Positions 1 through 6,638 are shown, counted from the first letter of the stretch. The stretch: 7,441 nt of DNA from Ktedonobacterales bacterium (GCA_025450405.1 JANWHL010000182.1:1-7441), one strand, 5' to 3'. A program made the numbers and translations. The notes: generated by a model not told the origin, from the sequence alone.

Positions 1-82
1 GCCAGCGACCACAACACGCGTCCCACCTCGGCGCACAGCTAACGTCCCGACGCCAGGTCGCGCTTAGCTTGATGCTTATGGG

Positions 83-146
83 GCCATCCACCCGACGCCC
101 CAACAGAGTCGAGCCGCCGTTCACGGCGACATATCGCGTGGATGGC
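83..146. repeat. Inverted repeat downstream of the leucine-degradation operon
   Basis: A perfect 9-bp inverted repeat pairs GCCATCCAC (83-91) with GTGGATGGC (138-146). The loop between the arms holds a second small hairpin, CGCCG-TTCA-CGGCG (about 115-128). It begins only a few bases past the stop codon of the HMG-CoA lyase gene (153-155), so on the minus strand it would lie at the 3' end of the operon transcript. No T-run follows either stem, so it does not look like a standard intrinsic terminator. It could be a 3'-end-stabilising or Rho-associated structure, or chance in GC-rich DNA. The rest of positions 1-152 shows no gene that I can recognise. Confidence 0.3.
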
Positions 147-152
147 TGTACC

Positions 153-1127
153 CTACGCCGTCGCCAGCGCGGCCTGGAGGTAGCGGCTGGTGGGCATGCG
201 CCCGAGCGCGCCGGCGATGAACTGGCTGGCGCGCACCACGGCGTTGAGGTCCACTCCCGTCTGGATGCCCATGCCGTGGAGCATGTAGAGGAGATCCTCG
301 GTGGCGAGATTGCCAGAGGCGCCCGGGGCGTAGGGGCAACCGCCCAGGCCGCCGGCCGAGCTATCAAACGTGGTGACGCCAAGCTCCAGCGCCGTGAGCA
401 CATTGGCCAGCGCGGTGCCGCGCGTGTCGTGGAAATGCAGGCCGAGGTGATCGAGGGCCATGCGCTCCGTCATGAGGGGGACGAGCGTGGCGACCTGGTT
501 GGGCGTGGCCACGCCAATGGTGTCGCCGAGGGCGAGATCGTCCACGCCGAGCGCGACCAATTCGTCGGCCACGCGCGCGACGGCCTCGGGCGCCACAGCG
601 CCCTCATATGGGCAGCCGAACGCGGTGGAGATGTAGCCGCGAACGCGGATGCCGTGCTCGTGGGCGAGCGCCACCACCGGCCGGAAGCGCTCGATGCTCT
701 CGGCGATGGTGCTGTTGATGTTGTGCCGGACAAAGGTTTCGCTGGCGGCGGTGAAGACGGCCACCTCGCGGAGGTTGGCGGCGATCGCGCGCTCCATGCC
801 TTTGGCGTTGGGCACGAGCGCGGTATAGCGCGTCCCGGACCGGCGCTGGATCCCGGCCATGACTTCGGCGGCGTCGGTAAGCTGGGGGATGGCTTTCGGG
901 CTGACGAACGAGGTGGCCTCGATGACCGCGAAACCGGCGGCGCTCAGCAGGTCGATGTACCGAATCTTCTCCGCCGTGGGCACGACGCCCTTCTCGTTCT
1001 GCAGGCCGTCGCGCGGGCCAACCTCCACCACCGTGACGTGGGCGGGCAGGCGTCTGAGCGGCGACGCGGACGCCAGGTTCGATGCGGACGCTGGGTTCGA
1101 GGCGGGGGACGCGCTATCTCTGGCCAT
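153..1127 (-). CDS. mvaB: Hydroxymethylglutaryl-CoA lyase
   Basis: 324-residue enzyme of the HMGL-like TIM-barrel family. It cleaves 3-hydroxy-3-methylglutaryl-CoA to acetyl-CoA and acetoacetate, the last step of leucine degradation (also called liuE in that context). Seen in the sequence: the N-terminal strand motif VEVGPRDGLQNE with the Arg39-Asp40 pair expected for catalysis and metal binding; the DLALGDTIGVATP stretch; the metal-ligand motif LHFHDTRG; and the family signature GLGGCPYAPGASGNLATED, which contains the active-site cysteine. The first ~27 residues are a Ser/Ala/Asn-rich extension not usual in bacterial homologues. The ATG at 1127 is favoured because GGAGGTGA lies at 1134-1141, 6 bases upstream. 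The start overlaps the end of the upstream carboxylase gene by 14 bp, implying translational coupling. Probably cytoplasmic. Identity is near certain from the motifs. Confidence 0.96.
   Translation of the reverse strand: MARDSASPASNPASASNLASASPLRRLPAHVTVVEVGPRDGLQNEKGVVPTAEKIRYIDLLSAAGFAVIEATSFVSPKAIPQLTDAAEVMAGIQRRSGTRYTALVPNAKGMERAIAANLREVAVFTAASETFVRHNINSTIAESIERFRPVVALAHEHGIRVRGYISTAFGCPYEGAVAPEAVARVADELVALGVDDLALGDTIGVATPNQVATLVPLMTERMALDHLGLHFHDTRGTALANVLTALELGVTTFDSSAGGLGGCPYAPGASGNLATEDLLYMLHGMGIQTGVDLNAVVRASQFIAGALGRMPTSRYLQAALATA
1066..1101 (-). repeat. 18-bp tandem duplication in the HMG-CoA lyase N-terminus
   Basis: Two adjacent 18-bp units (1066-1083 and 1084-1101) share 15 of 18 bases. 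They are in frame in the lyase gene and encode the repeated hexapeptide pattern SASNPA / SASNLA at about residues 10-21. The unit length is a multiple of three, so copy-number change would lengthen or shorten the N-terminal extension without breaking the gene. The extension precedes the conserved barrel and has no recognised function. Confidence 0.6.
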
Positions 1128-3165
1128 CGGGGGTCACCTCCAGCTCAACCAGCACCTCGCCACCGGGCACGACATCGCCCGCGCGGTGGGCCACCAGGCG
1201 GACACGCCCCGCGTGAGGCGCGGCAATCGCGTGCTCCATCTTCATGGCGCCGAGCACGACCAGCGTCTGGTGCGCCTGGACACGGTCACCTTCGGCGACA
1301 TTGACCTTGATGACGGTGCCGGCCATCGGGGCGGCCAGCCGCTCCTGGCCAGCGGCCAGATCGCCTCCGCGCGCCGCGGCCTCGATGTCGGGCGGGCGCG
1401 GCTTCTCCAGCGTATAGGACACACCCTGGTGGACGATCAGGATGGTGCCCGCGCGCCGGGCGGCACGTAGCGACTCAACCTGGCCAACAGCGTCCGCGTG
1501 GTCGTCGTTCGCGGTGAGCAGCGTGAGTTCGCCATCGGGGCCGAGGCTCGCGCGCACCGCGGCGCCCTGGTCTGGGTACGGTGCGCCGTCCACGGAGGCA
1601 TGATACTGGTGTACTGCGCCGGGAACGGGGGCGAGCGTGACGAGGTGGTCACGGCCGGACGCCGCGTAGCGGGCGCGGCGCTCCCCGCCGCTCGTGACGG
1701 CGGAGCCGTGGCCCCAGGGATTGTACGGCCCACGCCGCGGACCGGTAATGGCAGCGGACAGCGCCTCGTAGACGGCGGCACCGGCCAGGACCGCCGCCGG
1801 CACGTCGCGCGGCGGCGCGACCTCCGCCAGGCCGCGCGCGGCGAGGAAGTCGGTATTAGTGTCGCCCGCCGCGAAGGCCTCGTCGGTGGCGATCGCGCGC
1901 AGGAGTGGGAGATTGGTGGTAACGCCCAGGACACCAAAATGATCAAGCGCCCAGCGCAGGCGCGCGACGGCCCCGGCGCGATCCTCGGCGGAGACGATCA
2001 GCTTGGCCAGCATCGGGTCGTAATGCATGGAGACCTCGTCGCCGGCCTCCACGCCCGCGTCCACGCGCACACCCGGAGCGCGGGGCGCGTCGAAGGCGAC
2101 AACGGTGCCGGTGGAGGGCAGGTAGCCGTGCGCGGGATCCTCAGCGTAGAGCCGCACCTCGATGGCGTGGCCACGCGGGGCGATCCGCTCCTGAGTGATG
2201 CCGAGCGGCTCTCCGGCGGCGATGCGCAGTTGGTGGCGCACGAGATCGAGCCCGGTCACCGACTCGGTGACGGGGTGCTCCACCTGCAGGCGCGTGTTCA
2301 TCTCCAGGAAATAATAGCGGCCGCCGGCATCCAGGAGGAATTCGCAGGTGCCGGCGTTGACGTAGCCCGCCGCGCGCGCCGCGGCCACCGCGGCGGCGCC
2401 CATCTCGGTACGGAGCGCCGGGGTAAGCGCGACGCAGGGGCTCTCCTCCACGATCTTCTGGTGGCGGCGCTGGATTGAGCACTCGCGCTCGCCCAAGTGG
2501 ATCACGTGGCCATGGCGGTCGGCCAGGATCTGGAACTCGACGTGGCGCGGGGCCTCGAGCAGCTTCTCCAGGAAGACGCTGTCGTCGCCGAAGGCGCCGA
2601 GCGCCTCGCGGCGGGCCGCCTCCAGCGCCTCGACGAAGTCGGCTGGGTCGCGCACCACGCGCATGCCCTTGCCGCCGCCGCCGGCCGACGCCTTGATCAT
2701 CACCGGATATCCGATACGCTGGGCCTCGCGCGCCAGGGTCCGCGGGTCGCGCGCCGCGCCCAGGTAGCCGGGCACGGTGGGAACGCCGGCTGCCTCGACC
2801 GCGCGCTTGGCGGCGATTTTGGAGCCCATCAGGCGGATGGCCTCGGGCGGGGGCCCAATGAAGACGATCTCCGCGTCGGCGCAGGCCGCGGCGAAGTCGG
2901 CGTTCTCGGAGAGGAAGCCGTAACCGGGGTGAATGGCGTCCGCGCCGCTCTCTTTGGCCGCCTGGATGATGGCGGCGATGTTGAGATAGCTCTGGGTGGC
3001 GGGGGCCGGGCCGATGGCGCACGCCTCGTCGGCGCGGCGCACATGGGCGGCACCGCGGTCGGCCTCCGAATACACGGCGACCGTGCGGATGCCCATCTCC
3101 TGGCAGGCAGCCATGATACGGACGGCGATCTCACCGCGGTTGGCGATCAAGACGCGGCTAAACAT
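1114..3165 (-). CDS. liuD: Acyl-CoA carboxylase alpha subunit (biotin carboxylase + biotin carrier), probably 3-methylcrotonyl-CoA carboxylase
   Basis: 683 residues. It carboxylates its own biotin using ATP and bicarbonate and passes the carboxyl group to a carboxyltransferase beta subunit. Domains seen: biotin-carboxylase N-domain (about 1-110, starting RVLIANRGEIAVRI); ATP-grasp (about 115-325) with the glycine loop GGGGKGM at 162-168; catalytic residues in RRHQKIVEE and in FLEMNTRLQVEH (Glu288, Arg292, Glu296); C-domain with EVRLYAED (Arg338); a poorly conserved linker/BT region (about 450-610); and a C-terminal biotinyl domain with AMKMEH, whose biotinylated lysine is Lys642. The architecture fits MCC-alpha and also propionyl-CoA carboxylase alpha. 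The flanking methylglutaconyl-CoA hydratase and HMG-CoA lyase genes favour the methylcrotonyl enzyme. The start ATG overlaps the upstream hydratase stop by 8 bp; the 3' end overlaps the lyase by 14 bp. No beta-subunit gene is present in the window. Confidence 0.93.
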   Translation of the reverse strand: MFSRVLIANRGEIAVRIMAACQEMGIRTVAVYSEADRGAAHVRRADEACAIGPAPATQSYLNIAAIIQAAKESGADAIHPGYGFLSENADFAAACADAEIVFIGPPPEAIRLMGSKIAAKRAVEAAGVPTVPGYLGAARDPRTLAREAQRIGYPVMIKASAGGGGKGMRVVRDPADFVEALEAARREALGAFGDDSVFLEKLLEAPRHVEFQILADRHGHVIHLGERECSIQRRHQKIVEESPCVALTPALRTEMGAAAVAAARAAGYVNAGTCEFLLDAGGRYYFLEMNTRLQVEHPVTESVTGLDLVRHQLRIAAGEPLGITQERIAPRGHAIEVRLYAEDPAHGYLPSTGTVVAFDAPRAPGVRVDAGVEAGDEVSMHYDPMLAKLIVSAEDRAGAVARLRWALDHFGVLGVTTNLPLLRAIATDEAFAAGDTNTDFLAARGLAEVAPPRDVPAAVLAGAAVYEALSAAITGPRRGPYNPWGHGSAVTSGGERRARYAASGRDHLVTLAPVPGAVHQYHASVDGAPYPDQGAAVRASLGPDGELTLLTANDDHADAVGQVESLRAARRAGTILIVHQGVSYTLEKPRPPDIEAAARGGDLAAGQERLAAPMAGTVIKVNVAEGDRVQAHQTLVVLGAMKMEHAIAAPHAGRVRLVAHRAGDVVPGGEVLVELEVTPDGQR

Positions 3166-3988
3166 CGTCGGTCACCCAGGACGCGGTGCGCTTCTCCAGG
3201 AAGGCGCGGATGCCCTCCTGGCCCTCGGGGCTCACGCGGAGCCCAGCTATCGTCTCGGTGGTGAGGCGCAGCGCTTCGTCGGGGGCGAGGTGGCCGACCT
3301 GGCGAGCCATGCGCTTGGCCGCGCGCACGGCGGCGGGACCGTTCTTGCCAATCTCCGCCAGGGTCTTGTCCACGGCGGCATCCAGGTCGGCGGCGGGCAC
3401 GACACGGTGGACGAGGCCGATACGCAAGGCATGGGCGGCGTCGAAGCGCTCGGCGGTGGTGAAGAGCGCGCGGGCGTGGCTCTCGCCGATCTTGCGCACG
3501 GCGACGGGCGCGATGACCGCCGGGGCAATGCCCAACCGCGCCTCGGTGAAGCCGAAGCGCGTGTCATCCGCGGCGATGACCAGATCACAGACGGCGGCCA
3601 AACCCGCTCCGCCACCAAGCGCCGCGCCCTGGATCCGCCCAATGACGGGGCAGGGGCAATCGTCGATGGCCTGGAACATCGCGGCCATGCGGCGGGCGTC
3701 GGCGACATTCTCCTCATGCGTGAAGTCGAGGCTGTCGCGCATCCAGGTGAGGTCGGCGCCGGCGCAGAAAGTGCGCCCCTCGCCGCGAAGCACGATGGCG
3801 CGGAGGTCTACTTCGGCGGCCAGGCGTGTGAAAACGGCGTGGAGCTCGGCGATCAGCCGCGCGTTGAAGGCGTTGCGCACGTCGGGGCGGGCGAGGGTAA
3901 CGAACGCGGTGGGGCCGCGGCGCTCGACCCGGAGATGTTGATACGCGTCGGGGTCCGCCGCGACGTTTGCGGTTTGGTCATCGGTCAT
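3158..3988 (-). CDS. liuC: Enoyl-CoA hydratase, probable methylglutaconyl-CoA hydratase
   Basis: 276 residues, normal for the crotonase family. It would hydrate 3-methylglutaconyl-CoA to HMG-CoA, between the carboxylase and lyase steps encoded downstream. Seen: oxyanion-hole segments CAGADLTWM (75-83) and GAALGGGAGL (121-130), and FTEARLGIAPAVIAP (about 147-161), whose Glu149 is the likely catalytic acid. At the usual first catalytic Glu of classical crotonase this protein has Gly (GGGAGL), which I recall as usual for bacterial LiuC-type enzymes. The start at 3988 is chosen because GGAGGG sits at 3998-4003 and the conserved fold begins soon after. The same frame is open upstream to 4129, but that extension is the tail of a decayed neighbour and not part of the hydratase. 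The stop overlaps liuD by 8 bp. Exact substrate is inferred from context. Confidence 0.9.
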   Translation of the reverse strand: MTDDQTANVAADPDAYQHLRVERRGPTAFVTLARPDVRNAFNARLIAELHAVFTRLAAEVDLRAIVLRGEGRTFCAGADLTWMRDSLDFTHEENVADARRMAAMFQAIDDCPCPVIGRIQGAALGGGAGLAAVCDLVIAADDTRFGFTEARLGIAPAVIAPVAVRKIGESHARALFTTAERFDAAHALRIGLVHRVVPAADLDAAVDKTLAEIGKNGPAAVRAAKRMARQVGHLAPDEALRLTTETIAGLRVSPEGQEGIRAFLEKRTASWVTDDV

Positions 3989-4995
3989 GGTGGTGATCCC
4001 TCCGCGTACCAACTGGTGAACAAACGCTCGTGGGAGGTCAGCCGGTTCCACGCGCGGCGCGGTCGCGGCCCACACCAGGAGCGCGTCGAGCGTGTCCACG
4101 TCCTCCACGCGATGGATGCGCGCTGCCACGGCGGGCGGTACGGTGCCGAAACGTGTTCAACACGCGTAGCACGTCCTCGCGGGCTTGATTGAGCTCGCCT
4201 CGCGCCTCACCTCGCGCCTCGCCAATTTCCTGTTGTTGTTCGGTCCAGGTCTGCATGGTGTGTCGCACCTCCTGATTCTCGGGGAGGGTCAAGAGCCGCT
4301 CGAAGTCGTCGACATCGGTGCCAGGCAGGGGCAGGTAGGCCTCCAGAACGTTGGCCAGCAGGTGGCGGGTGCGCTCCGTGGGCACGCCACCACACTCCAT
4401 GATACGACGCAGGCAGGCCAGTTTGTACTGGCTGAGCGGCGTATCCGCCGCACGACGCATGCACGCGGCGAGCGCACCGGCCAGGGCCACGGGCCGAGCG
4501 AGATAGGCGGATGCGTCGAGAGCGCCCAGCGTGACCGCCGAGAACTCGAAGATGAGCGGGCTGTGCCCAAGCACGTCGTCGCGCTGAACCACACGCTCAT
4601 ATCCGGATCAGGGCCGGCGCCCACGCCGCCGGCCGAGCACGTCCGTGATCGGGAACAGCGCAATGGGCAGCACCGGCAGGCCGCGCAGGCGGCGCAGCAG
4701 CGCGTGGTATTCGAGCAGACGCCAATGGAACTCCGGGTCGCGTCGGGACTGGACGTCGATATGGATGGCGACGAGGGCCGTGCTCGGCGCCCCACCGGAT
4801 CCGGACGCACCGGCGGTGCGCAGGGGGACGTCGGCCAGGATGTCCACCGCGCGACCAGGCCCCATCGGCGGAGCCGCGAACAGCTCCTTGTCCACGAAGC
4901 TGGCCGACTTGATCGGCCTCCGCGGGGAAGAAGAGCTCCAGGAATGGGCCGACTTGGGCGGTGATCACGGCCTTGAAGAGCTGGTCGTGGTCCAT
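3989..4995 (-). pseudogene. Decayed Rpn/YhgA-like PD-(D/E)XK nuclease (putative transposase) gene
   Basis: Pieces of one protein can be followed across three lesions. It starts at ATG 4995, after GGGGGAG, with MDHDQLFKAVITAQVGPFLE. Near 4912 the frame shifts, and homology continues as SASFVDKELF, then AVDILADV and ALVAIHIDVQ, the expected acidic core of the nuclease domain (HIDVQ where HVEVQ is common). An in-frame TGA at 4608-4610 interrupts it after TDVLGRR; the same frame resumes with GYERVVQRDDVLGHSPLIFE. A Gln/Glu/Arg-rich helical segment follows. Near 4153 a second frameshift moves the tail (RFGTVPPAVAARIHR) into the liuC frame, where no stop codon is left. Members of this family, about 300 residues, are multi-copy in many Chloroflexota and cyanobacteria (from memory). 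Three independent lesions indicate a non-functional gene; sequencing error could explain one but hardly all. Family assignment is by motif recognition. Confidence 0.75.
3998..4003 (-). promoter_or_regulatory. Ribosome binding site that fixes the liuC start
   Basis: GGAGGG on the minus strand lies 9 bases before the ATG at 3988. It decides between a 276-residue hydratase and a 323-residue reading frame that also takes in about 47 codons of the upstream relic. I see no clear -10/-35 pair just upstream, so liuC may be transcribed from further away, possibly by read-through of the upstream relic and transporter gene on the same strand. Confidence 0.65.
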
Positions 4996-5020
4996 GCGAT
5001 CTCCCCCGCTGGCCGCGCCG

Positions 5021-5761
5021 TTAGCCGCGCACCGCCGCGCGGCCGAGGACGACTGGGCTGAAGTTGGTGTCGGTGTCGAACGGATCGAGGCCCTCGCGGC
5101 GCTTGAGGAAGTTGACCACGAGATAGGTGAAGGGTGTCGCCGCGATTTCGTAGAGCACCTTGATGACCCACTGGGCGAGGATCAACTGGAACAGGATGGA
5201 TCCGGGGACGATGCCGGTGAAGGCCAGCGTCATGAAGATAACGGTGTCGACGCCCTCGCCGACGAGCGTGGACCCGATGGTGCGCGTCCAGAGCCAGCGG
5301 CCCTTCGTGGCGATCTTCAGTTTGGCGAGGACGAACGAGTTGATGAACTCGCCGGCGAGATAGGCGCAGAACGAGGCGGCGAGCAGGCGCGGCGTAAAGC
5401 CGAGGATGGTGGCGTAGGCAGCCTGTCCCTGCCAGAATGGGGCGGCCGGCAGCGCCCCGCCCGCGGCAATCGCGATCACCGCGACGAGGTTGCAGGCGAA
5501 GCCCAGCCAGATCACGCGGCGCGCGGCGGCGTAGCCGTAGACCTCGGTGAGGATGTCGCCGAAAAGGTAGCTGAGGGGGAAGACGACAATGCCGGCGGGG
5601 ACGGCGAGGCCGAAGGGCAGAGCGAGGAGCTTGACGGCAATGATGTTGGCGGTGATCAGGCAGGTGACGAAGACGGCGGCCAGGATGACGTACCAGCCGG
5701 AGTAGCGGCCGGCGGCGGTCAGCGGCCCCGCCCCGGCCTGGTGGTCGGTCGTTGCGTGCAC
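5021..5761 (-). CDS. yhhQ: Queuosine-precursor transporter, VUT/YhhQ family
   Basis: 246-residue integral membrane protein of the vitamin-uptake-transporter (YhhQ, DUF165) family, which imports queuosine precursors such as preQ0/preQ1. Seen: a short hydrophilic N-terminus; about six hydrophobic helices starting near residue 22; the family signature FPLSYLFGDILTEVYGY at 61-77; RTIGSTLVGEGVDTVIF at 160-176; and a C-terminal K-x2-YE-x3-TP-x-TY motif before a hydrophilic tail. The GTG at 5761 is preferred over an upstream ATG near 5881: GGAG at 5769-5772 is 7 bases before it, and the extra N-terminal sequence of the longer form is Arg/Cys-rich and covers the promoter candidate. It ends 25 bp before the Rpn-like relic on the same strand. 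No queuosine biosynthesis genes are nearby, so the substrate rests on family knowledge only. Confidence 0.92.
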   Translation of the reverse strand: MHATTDHQAGAGPLTAAGRYSGWYVILAAVFVTCLITANIIAVKLLALPFGLAVPAGIVVFPLSYLFGDILTEVYGYAAARRVIWLGFACNLVAVIAIAAGGALPAAPFWQGQAAYATILGFTPRLLAASFCAYLAGEFINSFVLAKLKIATKGRWLWTRTIGSTLVGEGVDTVIFMTLAFTGIVPGSILFQLILAQWVIKVLYEIAATPFTYLVVNFLKRREGLDPFDTDTNFSPVVLGRAAVRG

Positions 5762-5784
5762 GGTGAGACTCCGCGTCGGTTCAC

Positions 5785-5800
5785 GCAGCTTTCGCGCTGC
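5785..5800 (-). other. Hairpin in the yhhQ leader
   Basis: In the predicted 5' untranslated leader, GCAGC and GCTGC (5785-5789 and 5796-5800) pair around a 6-base loop, about 13 bases upstream of the Shine-Dalgarno sequence at 5769-5772. The leader is GC-rich with other possible stems. I could not fit it to a preQ1 riboswitch consensus, although preQ1 riboswitches do control this transporter family in other bacteria. Treat it as a small structure of unknown meaning. Confidence 0.25.
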
Positions 5801-5850
5801 ACAGGCGCGCGCATGCGAGCACCCGCGCGACGCGCCCGGGCACCAGAGCC

Positions 5851-5880
5851 AGTATAGCAGCGGACCAAACCGGGCGTCCA
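5851..5880 (-). promoter_or_regulatory. Candidate sigma-70-type promoter for yhhQ
   Basis: On the minus strand TGGACG (5875-5880) and TATACT (5851-5856) are separated by 18 bases. The -10 matches the consensus at 5 of 6 positions and the -35 at 4 of 6. Transcription would start near 5844, giving a leader of about 80 bases before the GTG at 5761. The AT-rich -10 stands out from the surrounding GC-rich sequence. Confidence 0.5.
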
Positions 5881-5883
5881 TTC

Positions 5884-5911
5884 TGGCCGTAAGGCGCTAT
5901 GCCTTCGGCCA
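5884..5911. repeat. Imperfect inverted repeat in the divergent intergenic region
   Basis: TGGCC (5884-5888) pairs with GGCCA (5907-5911), and inside it AAGGC (5891-5895) pairs with GCCTT (5901-5905) around the loop GCTAT. The only irregularity is GT on one side against C on the other. It lies between the -35 candidate of yhhQ and the -10 candidate of the antitoxin gene. A position between divergent promoters is typical of an operator, and antitoxins often repress their own operon, but there is no direct proof. A terminator role is unlikely since neither gene ends here. Confidence 0.4.
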
Positions 5912-5924
5912 GGTGAGCTGGTGA

Positions 5925-5930
5925 TAGAAT
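5925..5930 (+). promoter_or_regulatory. Possible -10 element for the antitoxin gene
   Basis: TAGAAT on the plus strand matches the TATAAT consensus at 5 of 6 positions and would give a leader of about 45 bases before the ATG at 5981. No good -35 hexamer is seen at 16-18 bases upstream; the right arm of the inverted repeat occupies that place. Confidence 0.3.
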
Positions 5931-5980
5931 CGAGCGGAACGGAGGCTCAGGACGTTGGAGCGCGCGACGGAGGCAACACG

Positions 5981-6244
5981 ATGACGGAACGCTTGCGACA
6001 AGCGGTGGCCCTGGCCGTGGCCAGTGTGACTCACGCCGCCGAACAAGCCGAGCGGCTCGAGGTCGACCAGCAAGATGAGGTGGCGGCTCATATCGAGGCA
6101 TTGGCGAATGAGCTGCGTTGGCAGGAGTTGCTGAACGATCCTGACCGCGTTGCAGCCGTCGATCACCTGGCGGATGAGGCGCTCGCCGCCTTTGAGTCCG
6201 GGCAAACGCGTCCTTTGGCCGAGGTGCTGGCCGAGGCGAAATGA
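5981..6244 (+). CDS. Antitoxin-like protein of a RelB/RelE-type toxin-antitoxin pair
   Basis: 87-residue, acidic, alanine- and glutamate-rich, mostly helical protein. Two features recall the small antitoxins paired with RelE-type toxins in cyanobacteria and Chloroflexota: the central pattern DQQDEVAAHIEALANELRW, and the C-terminal pattern LADEALAAFESGQTRPL, a recurring tail that normally wraps the toxin. It should neutralise the toxin and may bind its own promoter. The ATG at 5981 is chosen because GGAGG lies 7 bases upstream; an in-frame GTG at 5921 overlaps the -10 candidate and is less likely. Its stop codon overlaps the next ATG (ATGA, 6241-6244), the usual antitoxin-toxin arrangement. 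The toxin itself is largely deleted, so this looks like an orphan antitoxin. Family call is from pattern recognition and not proven. Confidence 0.7.
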   Translation: MTERLRQAVALAVASVTHAAEQAERLEVDQQDEVAAHIEALANELRWQELLNDPDRVAAVDHLADEALAAFESGQTRPLAEVLAEAK

Positions 6245-6329
6245 CACTCTCCAGCAAGGGCAAGCCGTGAAGGTCTGGTTCTGGGTCGGTCCCCACGCCG
6301 AGTATGACCACCGCACGCGTCGTCTGTAA
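6241..6329 (+). pseudogene. Remnant of a RelE-like toxin gene, internally deleted
   Basis: The ATG at 6241 overlaps the antitoxin stop but reads only MTLSSKGKP before a TGA at 6268. In another frame, 6270-6329 reads KVWFWVGPHAEYDHRTRRL and then stops. RelE-type toxins of this group commonly end in a segment like VVWFWIGSHAEYDRL, so this matches the extreme C-terminus of such a toxin, which is normally about 85-90 residues. Thus the first few and last ~18 codons survive, with roughly 55-60 codons missing between them and the frame broken. No active toxin could be made. Confidence 0.6.
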
Positions 6330-6339
6330 TGGAGCCCGA

Positions 6340-6543
6340 ATGCGGTCGACCCTGGAGTTCTACGCCCGACCGGGAGGCATCACCGAACTCGGCGAGTACG
6401 CGGCTGACACCGCCGCGTGGCCGACCGATATTCCGGCGCTGTGTCAGGTCGCGCAAGGGCTGCTGCTCCACTCCTTCGAGGCGCACCGCGATAGCGTCCG
6501 AAAGTTTCTGTACTTTGCCCCTTTGGCAGACCCATATCTTTAG
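6340..6543 (+). pseudogene. Transglutaminase-like protein, N-terminal fragment (interrupted gene)
   Basis: Reading from ATG 6340 (GGAG at 6331-6334, 5 bases upstream), the first 50 codons match the N-terminus of a bacterial transglutaminase-like domain protein: MRSTLEFYARPGGIT, then PTDIPALCQVAQGLLLH (about residues 28-44). Homology stops near 6489 (EAHR). The remaining 17 codons (DSVRKFLYF to the TAG at 6541-6543) are foreign sequence from the insertion. The catalytic part of the same protein resumes about 650 bp further on, on the same strand, near 7136. An ATG at 6304 lies in the same frame but overlaps the toxin remnant. The fragment has none of the catalytic residues and is presumably inactive. 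Confidence 0.7.
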
Positions 6544-6638
6544 GTAATTATGCGCTTGGCACACCCACAGCAGACAAGTTGCGAATAGGCGTGCTTGTGC
6601 CTGCTAGCTCATTAGCTCGCCCCGCTTACCAGTGAGCG

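Noticed and set aside
69..1304. A 411-codon plus-strand frame antisense to the lyase and carboxylase genes
   Set aside because: It is low-complexity (Gly/Ala/Arg/His/Glu rich), shows no domain, and is explained by strong third-position GC bias opposite two well-supported genes.
2497..4192. Long plus-strand frames (up to 398 codons) opposite liuD, liuC and the nuclease relic
   Set aside because: These are antisense shadows of real genes, with no recognisable motif or ribosome binding site supporting them.
4608..4610. TGA read as selenocysteine or a recoded codon
   Set aside because: The gene also carries two frameshifts and no nearby selenocysteine-insertion structure is apparent, so ordinary decay is simpler.
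5762..5845. A preQ1 riboswitch in the yhhQ leader
   Set aside because: Expected from family knowledge in some bacteria, but the leader lacks the A-rich tail and pseudoknot-forming elements; only generic GC-rich stems are seen.
5021..5881. A longer yhhQ starting at the ATG at 5881
   Set aside because: The added 40 residues are Cys/Arg-rich and unlike the family, and they overlap a promoter candidate, while the GTG at 5761 has a well-placed ribosome binding site.
6163..6564. A 133-codon minus-strand frame opposite the antitoxin and transglutaminase fragments
   Set aside because: No motif, and it is antisense to sequence with clear plus-strand homology.
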